Assembly: GCA_963814975.1 (NCBI GenBank)
Contig: CAWFFB010000033.1
Coordinates: forward strand, 1-36,761
Direction: 5' to 3'
Length of the DNA stretch: 36,761 nt
Origin: CAVUXJ01 sp963814975
GTDB taxonomy: Bacteria; Acidobacteriota; Vicinamibacteria; Vicinamibacterales; CAVVIG01
How positions within the stretch are numbered: the first letter of the stretch is position 1; each line of letters begins with the position of its first letter. Shown piece by piece: positions 30,698-36,761 of the stretch. The position numbers were made by a program, and so were the translations under genes. The notes below the pieces were generated by a model. The model was not told where the DNA came from and did no database searches. It saw only the letters and a program-made list of their open reading frames with translations.

Positions 30698-31397
30698 CTG
30701 AGTTTCGACTTCGACCGGGTGGACCTGGTCGACGTCTCGCGTCATTTCGGGCGGCGTCGCGCCGTCACGCGGGTGACGCTCACCGTGCGCCGCGGCGACA
30801 TCCTGGGTTTGCTGGGCCCCAACGGCGCGGGCAAGTCGACGCTGATCGGCATGCTGGCCACGCTCGTCACCCCGACGAGCGGCCGATCCTCTACGGCGAG
30901 CGGCCGTCGTTACGCGCCGGCCCGGACATTCGCCGCTGCATCGGGCTGCTGGCCCACGAACTGCATCTCTATCCCGAGCTGTCGGCGCGCCAGAACCTGG
31001 ATTTCTTCGCGCGTCTCTACGGCCTCGACCCGCGCGCCGTGGTGCCGGCGGCGCTCGACGCGGCCGGTCTCGGCGACCGGGCGGACGACGAGGTGTCGGC
31101 CTTTTCGCGCGGCATGCGGCAGCGGCTCGCGCTCGAGCGTGCGCTGCTGCATCGGCCCCGGCTCGTGCTGCTCGATGAGCCCTTCACCGGACTCGACGAC
31201 CAGGCGGTGGCGACCGTCTCGGACCGGCTCCGGCGTCTCGCCGCCGAGGGCGCGATCGTCGTGCTCGCCACCCACGACCTCGACCTCGCCGACGGCCTGG
31301 TCACCCGCGTGGCGGTATCCACGGCGGCCGCCTCGTCTCCGACGAGGCCGGCACCGGTCTCCGCGCGCGCTATCGCGCGCTGGTCGGCAGCGCGTGA
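30698..31397 (+). CDS. ccmA: Heme exporter ATP-binding protein CcmA (frame broken)
   Basis: ABC ATPase that drives release of heme-loaded CcmE. LSFDFDRVDLVDVSRHFGRR, Walker A GPNGAGKST at about 30820, then after a shift near 30,885 GLLAHELHLYPELSARQNLD, signature FSRGMRQRLALERALL (instead of LSGGQ), Walker B LVLLDEPFTGLDD and the switch histidine ATHDLDLA. After another shift near 31,315 it ends RARYRALVGSA with TGA at 31395-31397. About 232 residues. The start is unclear: the frame is open into the preceding gene and the nearest candidate is a CTG at 30698, or a GTG if one C there is an error. Confidence 0.88.
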
Positions 31398-31447
31398 AAA
31401 TCATCGAAACGCCGTGTCCGGTGCTGGTTCGCCGGCGCTTCGTGCAC

Positions 31448-31480
31448 CGTTCGACGTTCGACGTTCTGCGTTCGGCGTTC
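31448..31480 (+). repeat. Heptamer repeat between ccmA and ccmB
   Basis: CGTTCGA, CGTTCGA, CGTTCTG, CGTTCGG and CGTTC in tandem. Same unit and period as the left half of the array at 23499-23705. It lies in the only sizeable gap of the ccm operon. Confidence 0.75.
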
Positions 31481-31515
31481 CAGAGAACGAAGAACACAGG
31501 CCGGACCATAAACAG

Positions 31516-32190
31516 ATGTTCCTGAGAACCGCGCTGCTCGTGCTGAAGAAGGACTTCGCCATCGAGGTGAGGAGCCGGGAGATTCTGTACACGACGCTGC
31601 TCTTCGCGGTCTCGTGCGTGATGATCTTCTCGATCGCGTTCGTGAAAGAGGGCGAGCCGGTTCCGGGCGCCGCCCCGGGGATTCTCTGGGTCGCGATTGC
31701 GTTTGCCGGGACGCTCGCGCTCGGGCGGACGTTCGAGCGCGAGCGGTACGGCGAGACGCTTCGGGCGCTCCTGCTGGCGCCCGCCCCGCGCCCGGCGATC
31801 TACGTCGGCAAGCTGCTCGGAATGGTCGTGCTGATGGCGCGGCCGAGCTGCTGCTGGTGCCGATGATCGCCTTTCTTTCCGGGCGCCGCTGTTCACCCGG
31901 CCGCTGCTGCTGGTGGCGCTGCTCTGCTGGGCACGATCGGATTTGCGTCGGTCGGGACGCTGTTCGCCGCGATGCTGGTCCGGGCGCGCACGCGGGACGT
32001 CATGCTGCCGATCCTGTTGTATCCGATCACCATTCCGGTCATGATTGCGGGCGTTCTCGGCACCGGGGCGCTGCTCCAGTCGCCGGTGGACGAACCGGTC
32101 GCGATCATGTGGATTGGCGTCCTCGGATCGGTCGACACGGTGTTTCTCACGCTCGCACTCTGGACGTTCGAGCCCTTGATGACGGAATGA
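31516..32190 (+). CDS. ccmB: Heme exporter membrane protein CcmB (frame broken)
   Basis: Membrane subunit that pairs with CcmA. MFLRTALLVLKKDFAIEVRS, REILYTTLLFAVSCVMIFSI, then LRALLLAPAPRPAIYVGKLL. After shifts between about 31,835 and 31,935 (AELLLVPMIAFL is in another frame) comes MLVRARTRDVMLPILLYPIT, IPVMIAGVLGTGALL, then VFLTLALWTFEPLMTE. Six hydrophobic helices as expected; about 225 codons. Its stop overlaps the ccmC ATG (ATGA). Confidence 0.9.
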
Positions 32191-32858
32191 AGCCCATGCG
32201 CAAGCTCCTGTTTCCGCTGCTCGTCGTCACGGCCGCGATGTTTGCGGCCGCTCCGATCCTCATCGCCCGCGCGCCGTACGAGTCGACGATGCTCATGGTG
32301 CAGAAGATCTTCTATTTCCACGTGCCTTCGTGGATTGCGATGTATTCCGCGCTGGCGGTCTGCGGCGTCGCGAGCGCCGTCTATCTCTTCAAGGGGAGCC
32401 GGCAGGCGGATCGCGTCGCCGTGGCCGCGGCCGAACTCGCCGTGCTGTTCGGGCTGTTCGGGCTGGTGAGTGGTTCGTTGTGGGGGCGAAAGGCCTGGGG
32501 CGTGTGGTGGCAATGGGACGCGCGGCTGACCACGGCCCTGCTGCTCGAGCTGATCCTCTGCGCGTATCTGTTTCTCCGGAAATACGGCGGCCCGGGTTCC
32601 GAAAAGCTGGCGGCCGGCGTCGCGCTGTTCGGGATGGCAGATGCCGTCATCGTCTACAAGTCGGTCGAATGGTGGCGCACCGTTCATCCGGTGACTACGG
32701 TCGTGAGCACGCTCGCGCCGGAGATGTATGGGCCGCTGTTGTTCTGCAGTGTTGCGTTCATGCTGCTGTTTGGGGTCCTGCTGACGGCGCGCGTGGCGCT
32801 TGAAAACCGGCGCGGCGAGCTGGATGCCCTGTATCTCGCGATCGAGGACCGTCGATGA
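32187..32858 (+). CDS. ccmC: Heme handling protein CcmC
   Basis: Intact, 223 residues. Inner-membrane protein that binds heme and loads it on CcmE. Helices: FPLLVVTAAMFAAAPILI, WIAMYSALAVCGVASAVYLF, LAVLFGLFGLVSGSLWG. The tryptophan-rich heme site WGVWWQWDARLT is at about residues 107-118, followed by four more hydrophobic segments. Histidines are placed as in the family (IFYFHVPSW and TVHPVT). ATGA overlap with both neighbours. One of the few unbroken genes in the operon. Confidence 0.95.
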   Translation: MKPMRKLLFPLLVVTAAMFAAAPILIARAPYESTMLMVQKIFYFHVPSWIAMYSALAVCGVASAVYLFKGSRQADRVAVAAAELAVLFGLFGLVSGSLWGRKAWGVWWQWDARLTTALLLELILCAYLFLRKYGGPGSEKLAAGVALFGMADAVIVYKSVEWWRTVHPVTTVVSTLAPEMYGPLLFCSVAFMLLFGVLLTARVALENRRGELDALYLAIEDRR

Positions 32859-33130
32859 TTCGATCCATCTATTTCGCCGTTGTGTCGCTCGCCTTGACGG
32901 CTGCGAGCGCCCTGGCCGCCCAACCCCCCGCGGGGCAGAGCGAATTCAAACCGCTTTCGGAGGTGCCGCCCTCCGAGCAACTCCCGGGCGGCGTTTTCGT
33001 CGTGGTGGCCTATTCGTTCATCTGGATCGCGACCATGGCGTACGTGTGGTTCGTGTGGAAGCGGCTCCGCAAGGTCGAAGACGAGATGCGGGCGCTCCAG
33101 CGGAGTTCGCCAGAGATTAGACGACAGTGA
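32855..33130 (+). CDS. ccmD: CcmD-like small membrane protein
   Basis: 91 residues. MIRSIYFAVVSLALTAASAL is a signal-peptide-like lead. PSEQLPGGVFVVVAYSFIWI and ATMAYVWFVWKRLRKVEDEM form one TM helix with a basic, charged cytoplasmic side, the CcmD pattern. CcmD holds CcmC and CcmE together in the CcmABCD complex. It is longer than the usual 45-70 residues because of the secreted lead. Overlaps ccmC and the next small gene by 4 bases each. Confidence 0.75.
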   Translation: MIRSIYFAVVSLALTAASALAAQPPAGQSEFKPLSEVPPSEQLPGGVFVVVAYSFIWIATMAYVWFVWKRLRKVEDEMRALQRSSPEIRRQ

Positions 33131-33276
33131 CGGCTGGCCACTTCATTTTCATCCCGGCAGTCCTGCTTGTCGGCCTGGTCATCGGCTGGATTCTCGGCGG
33201 GCGCGCGGCACGGGATGCTTACGCCGCCGAGCTCAGAAGACGGGAAGAGAGAGCCGCCAGAAAACCTCAAGGCTGA
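33127..33276 (+). CDS. 49-residue membrane protein at the end of the ccm operon
   Basis: GTG start in a GTGA overlap with the previous stop. VTAGHFIFIPAVLLVGLVIG and WILGGRAARDAYAAELRRRE make one TM helix with a GxxxGG face, then a charged tail ending ARKPQG. It is short, but the overlap, TM helix and lysine/arginine tail make it credible. It may be a second CcmD-like partner; no family is known to me. Confidence 0.65.
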   Translation: MTAGHFIFIPAVLLVGLVIGWILGGRAARDAYAAELRRREERAARKPQG

Positions 33277-33353
33277 AGTGTCAAGTCTCAAGACCAGGCC
33301 TGAACCCTGACATTCCGGATTTCAGACTTGGCCCTCAGACTTCAGACTTGCGA
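33272..33353. repeat. TTCAGAC heptamer spacer between convergent genes
   Basis: Left side CTGAAGTGTCAAGTCTC, right side CAGACTTCAGACTTG: facing imperfect copies of a 7-base unit in the gap between the ccm operon and the convergent phosphoesterase. Could act as a two-way terminator hairpin. Confidence 0.6.
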
Positions 33354-33359
33354 GTGACA

Positions 33360-34102
33360 CTATCGTCCGGCTGCCAAACGCCGCGCGAGTACCTCAGGCA
33401 GACCGGCGTTGATGACTTTGGCCTGGGCGACTTCGAGCGGATACGTCAATCGAAACAGCTCGACCTGCCTGGCGGCAGTATCGACGATCGCATAGGCCGC
33501 CCGCGGGTCACCGTCGCGCGGCTGGCCGACCGAACCCGGGTTGAGCAGGTACTTCACCCCCTCGATGAGTTCGAGACGAGCGCCGGCTTCGGCCGCGGGC
33601 CCCCATCTCGTGCAACTGTCGCTCGTGAGCTCGAAGATGACGGGGTAGTGCGTGTGTCCGAAGAGGCACAGCGGCCTCGTCGCGGTCTTGAACGCCAGGC
33701 GAGCATCCGTCTCATCGAAGATGTACGCGTCCTCGTCGTAAGGCGCCCCATGGCAGATCTCGATAAGGTCGTCGACCGCCAACGGCCCCTCGGGCAGGGC
33801 CGCGATCCAGTCGCGGTTTTCCGGCGTCAGGACCTCGAGCATCCATTGCGCGGCTTCCTTCGCCACGGTGTTGAACCCCTCGGCCTGGTCGAGCCCGAAC
33901 GCCACCTTGTCGTGATTGCCGCGCACAATGGCGATGGGTGCAGCGCGCGGACGCGATCGACCACGGCGTTGGGGTCGGCGCCGTAGCCGACCAGATCGCC
34001 GAGCACGAGGGTCCCGTCGCAGGCGCGATTCTGGGCATCGCTCAACACCGTTTCGAGCGCCTCGAGGTTGGCGTGGATATCGCTCAGGATCAGGTAGCGC
34101 AT
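33360..34102 (-). CDS. Calcineurin-like metallophosphoesterase (frame broken)
   Basis: About 247 codons. MRYLILSDIHANLEALETVL (DxH metal site), VLGDLVGYGADP (GD), then after one shift near 33,940 IAIVRGNHDKVAF (GNHD), EICHGAPYDEDA, and FGHTHYP (GHTH), so all five metallophosphatase motifs are present. The C-terminus LLNPGSVGQPRDGDPRAAYA is typical of the YfcE/MJ0936-like subgroup, some of which cleave phosphodiesters or bis-nucleoside polyphosphates. Substrate not known here. It follows aroK on the same strand after about 190 bases without a gene. Confidence 0.88.
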
Positions 34103-34294
34103 CAGATCGAAGCCATGAACGCTGGTGTCGCGTCTCCAAAGTTCGCGTGCATCGGGCCGCCGGGGCATCCCGCGTCGCGGCGTTGCTCGTCGGTCAGGTT
34201 CGCCCCGATATCTCTCTCCTCGCGCCCCGCGAGGCGCGCGCCTCCCGCCCTCGATGCGACCACGAATATCGGAGGCGCGACACTAGCACGGAGG

Positions 34295-34795
34295 TCACGC
34301 TTCCAGCCAGTCGACCAGTTGTTCGATGATAGCGGGAACACTGACGCGGCCAGCGTCGATGCGGAGGTGCGCCTGTTCGTAGGCGGCGCGCCGGATGAGA
34401 TAGAGCCGTTCGAACTCGGTGCGGTCGGCGGCAAGCGGCCGCCGGCCACCCGCCGGCACACGCGCGACGAGGCCCTCCAGCGGTACGTCGAGCCAGACAG
34501 ACGCGCCGTCCGCGTTGATCAGCGCCCGGTTCTGGGGATCGACAAAGGTCCCGCCGCCGGTCGCCACCACGGTGTGCTGCACCCCGATCTGCTCGAGCAG
34601 CACGGCGCGCTCGATCGCTCGAAAGTAGGATTCACCCTGGCGGGCGAACAGCTCGGAGACGGTGAGTCGCTCGCGGCGCTCGATCAGCTCGTCGATGTCC
34701 GCGACGCGCCAGTCGAGGCGCCGCGCCAGCGCCCGGGCCACCGTTGTCTTGCCCGCGCCCATGAAGCCGACGAGGTAGAGCTTCTCCGCCTTCAC
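34295..34795 (-). CDS. aroK: Shikimate kinase
   Basis: Intact, 166 residues. Phosphorylates shikimate in the shikimate pathway. KLYLVGFMGAGKTTVARALA is the Walker A, DIDELIERRE binds shikimate, SYFRAIERAVL and VVATGGGTFV follow, then RPLAADR for the lid, ending VPAIIEQLVDWLEA. The GTG at 34793-34795 is chosen because it overlaps the aroA stop (GTGA) and puts the P-loop at the usual distance; the frame stays open upstream inside aroA. Confidence 0.93.
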   Translation of the reverse strand: MKAEKLYLVGFMGAGKTTVARALARRLDWRVADIDELIERRERLTVSELFARQGESYFRAIERAVLLEQIGVQHTVVATGGGTFVDPQNRALINADGASVWLDVPLEGLVARVPAGGRRPLAADRTEFERLYLIRRAAYEQAHLRIDAGRVSVPAIIEQLVDWLEA

Positions 34796-36078
34796 GCAAC
34801 GAGCCGGCCGAGGATGTCGAAAAAGCCAGGATAGGAAATCACTACCGCGTCCGACCCTTCGATGGTTGACGGCGAACACGCGGCCAGGGCGGCGATGGCG
34901 AATGCCATCGCCATCCGGTGGTCGCCCCGCGCATCGGCGACACCGCCGGATGGCGTGCCTTGCCCTCGCACGGCGAAGCCATCCGGGCGCTCTTCCGCAC
35001 TGATGCCGAGCGCGTGGAATCCGGCGACGAGGACGGCGATCCGGTCGCTTTCCTTCACCCGCAGCTCGGCAGCGCCGCGAACGCTCACCTCGCCGCCATG
35101 GGCCGCGAGCGCCGCAATCGCCGGCAGTTCGTCAATCAGCCCGGGGACCTCGTCTGGCGCGATCTCGATGGCACCGGTCCGATCGCCCGTCACCACGATC
35201 GTGCCGCGCGCTTCTCCCGCCGCGGCTCCCGTTTCGTGCACCTCGACACGAGCGCCGAAGCGCCGCAGCACCTCGATGAGGTGGGTTCGCGTGGGATTGA
35301 GCCCGACGTCCTCGATCTCGATGCGTGATCCGGGTAGAGCGGCCGCCGCGACCATCCAGAACGCCGCGGAGGAGAAATCACCAGGGATCGCCAGGGATTG
35401 CCCGACGGCACCCTGGCCGCCGGCGACTGTGATGGCGTTCCCCGTGGCGCTGACGTCGAACCCGAACGCCGCGAGTGCCCGCTCGGTGTGATCGCGTGTC
35501 TGCGCCGGGCTCGGTGACCGATGTCTCCCCCTCCGCGTAGAGGCCGGCCAGCAGGACGGCGCTCTTTACTTGCGCGCTCGGCACGTCCGGCCGATACGTG
35601 ATGGCGTGGAGTGGGGCCCCGTGAATCGTCAACGGGGCGTGGCCGTCGGTCGCTTCGATCCGCGCGCCCATTCGCGACAAGGCTCGATCACACGCCGCAT
35701 CGGGCGGCGGGATAAAGAGGCATCGCCAATCATCTGGGCGCTGAACCGCTGGGCCGCCAGCAGTCCCGCCAGCATCCTCATCGTGGAGCCCGAATTGCCT
35801 GCGTCTAGAAGTTCGGAGGGTGAACTCCAGCCGCGAGCCCGCGTCCGACAACGGTGACGGACCCGTGCTCGCCGCGCTGGATGTCGACACCCAGCCGGCC
35901 GAGACAGGCGAGCGTCGACTGGCAATCGGCCCGGGTGCGTAATTGGTCAGACGCGACGCGCCTTCGGCGACCGCGGCGATAAGCGCGTAACGGTGGGAGA
36001 TCGACTTGTCGCCGGGGACGCGAAGCGTCCCTGCACCAGGCGGCCGGGAGTAATGGTCGTCGCGGGAACTGGAGGCAT
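34792..36078 (-). CDS. aroA: EPSP synthase (frame broken)
   Basis: Adds enolpyruvate to shikimate-3-phosphate, the target of glyphosate. About 429 codons, as usual. ATG 36078 gives MPPVPATTITPGRLVQG. The DKSISHR-type block (DNA reads VPGDKSISHRYALI across a shift), DAGNSGSTMRMLAGLLAAQR, RPMRRVIEP, SAQVKSAVLLAGLYAEG, IPGDFSSAAFW, ELRVKESDR and DARGDHRMAMAFAIA are all visible. At least five shifts (about 36,020, 35,930, 35,840, 35,690, 35,510, 35,365) break it. It ends SYPGFFDILGRLVA, with the TGA inside the aroK start. Confidence 0.92.
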
Positions 36079-36095
36079 GGAAAAAGATCTTAACC

Positions 36096-36260
36096 TAAAG
36101 TCTGAAACCTGAAACCTGAAACCGGATGCAGAAAATAGCAAACCCTAAACCTGAAGTTGAAACCTAAAAACCGATGCAGGAGATGGCACATTCTTGGGCT
36201 GAAACCAGACAGTATCTCCCGCAACGCCAGACTTCAGACTTCAGGTTTTCAGGCTTCTGG
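36096..36260. repeat. Facing heptamer repeats upstream of aroA
   Basis: Left arm AAGTCTGAAACCTGAAACC, right arm CAGACTTCAGACTTCAGG then TTTTCAGGCTTCT: a 7-base unit (CCTGAAA/TCTGAAG) in one direction and its inverse in the other, about 100 bases apart. It lies between the divergent aroA and the anti-sigma kinase gene and has low GC for this genome. Confidence 0.75.
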
Positions 36261-36342
36261 GTGCGGCAGGAGTGTCAGGGCCGGTTGCGCCGGTCGGCTT
36301 GACAATCGCTCAACAAATTCCGGATGGTATTCTGTCGCGTCC

Positions 36343-36761
36343 ATGGCGTCGAACGGTCATGCCGTCGTACGACTCGAATTCGCCTTCGAGATGCTCGACT
36401 CGTGCTGGTCGTCGCCGATCATGTCGGGCGTGGTGCCGGGCTCGACGACGAGGGTGTCGACTGGATGGGTGTCGCCCTTCGCGAGTGCATCATCAATGCG
36501 ATCAAACACGGGAATCACGGCGATGCAGCCAAGCACGTGTTCGTCGACTTCACGACGATCAAGCACGGCGAAGCGCGCGAGCTGGTGATTCGCGTCCGCG
36601 ACGAGGGCGAGGGCTTCGATCCGGAGTCGATCGCCGACCCGCTGGCTCACGAAAACCTTCTGAAGGGAAGCGGGCGGGGCATCTTCCTCGTCAGACACTT
36701 CATGGACGACGTCCGGCTGCAGCGCGCTCCCGAGGGGGGCATGGAGATTCGCATGACGAAG
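36343..36761 (+). CDS. Anti-sigma factor kinase, RsbW/SpoIIAB-like (partial, frame broken)
   Basis: The 5' end of a GHKL-fold ATPase that runs off the window. MASNGHAVVRLEFAFEMLD; then after a shift near 36,400 GVALRECIINAIKHGNHGDA, the N box with Glu and Asn; TIKHGEARELVIRVRDEGEG; FDPESIADPLAHENLLKGSG; RGIFLVRHFMDDV, the G box. That order is typical of single-domain anti-sigma kinases that bind a sigma factor and phosphorylate an anti-anti-sigma partner. No sigma or anti-anti-sigma gene lies in view. Confidence 0.85.

Noticed and set aside
29350..31866. A single 838-residue protein
   Set aside because: It is a chimera of the unknown ccm protein, part of CcmA, and CcmB, joined only because shifts removed the stops between them.

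Overview
The window reads as a high-GC chromosome segment of an Acidobacteriota-like bacterium, most likely of the Vicinamibacteria type. This is inferred from three large Ser/Thr protein kinases with TolB/PD40 beta-propeller tails, a System I cytochrome c maturation operon with extra genes, and intergenic heptamer repeats. No taxonomic marker was searched. Almost every long gene is broken by one-base indels while the protein similarity runs on in another frame. Core genes (aroA, ccmF, ccmB, thiolase) are hit like the rest, so most breaks are probably base-calling errors. Gene coordinates below therefore span the whole homologous stretch.

Layout. 1-1.3 kb: a small serine recombinase. 1.3-11.5 kb: three kinase/propeller genes (minus, plus, minus) separated by low-coding spacers that hold a HGGxSTGP-type small gene and the orphan 3' tail of another kinase. 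11.5-13.7 kb: a small Dabb/NIPSNAP-like gene, then decayed mobile DNA (tail of a tyrosine recombinase, relics of a zinc-ribbon protein).

13.9-20.6 kb: an integrative element next to tRNA-Phe(GAA). It has a HTH-tailed protein, a pyrimidine-rich tract and a palindromic operator before an XRE-type regulator, a chain of stop/start-overlapping small genes, a CHC2/Toprim/DUF3631 primase-helicase gene cut by a 1,010-bp IS630-family element with a TA duplication, a TubC_N-like small protein, an excisionase-like HTH protein, and a tyrosine integrase whose last codons run antisense through the tRNA gene.

20.7-25.9 kb: housekeeping genes: recA, a divergent DUF457 membrane hydrolase, 3-hydroxyacyl-CoA dehydrogenase and thiolase (short-chain acyl-CoA metabolism) separated by a 207-bp heptamer array, a DUF721/DciA-like protein, and maf carrying an in-frame insertion built round a palindrome.

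25.9-33.3 kb: one compact operon for cytochrome c maturation, ccmE-F-H, a TM/coiled-coil/zinc-ribbon protein, a large unknown membrane-anchored beta-rich protein, ccmA-B-C-D and a 49-residue membrane protein. CcmE has a cysteine (CxxxY) where classical CcmE has the heme-binding histidine, and CcmH has extra cysteines. With the two unknown proteins this is the best candidate in the window for an under-described variant system. 33.4-36.8 kb: a metallophosphoesterase, aroK and aroA (shikimate pathway, minus strand), a heptamer inverted-repeat spacer, and the start of an RsbW-type anti-sigma kinase running off the end.
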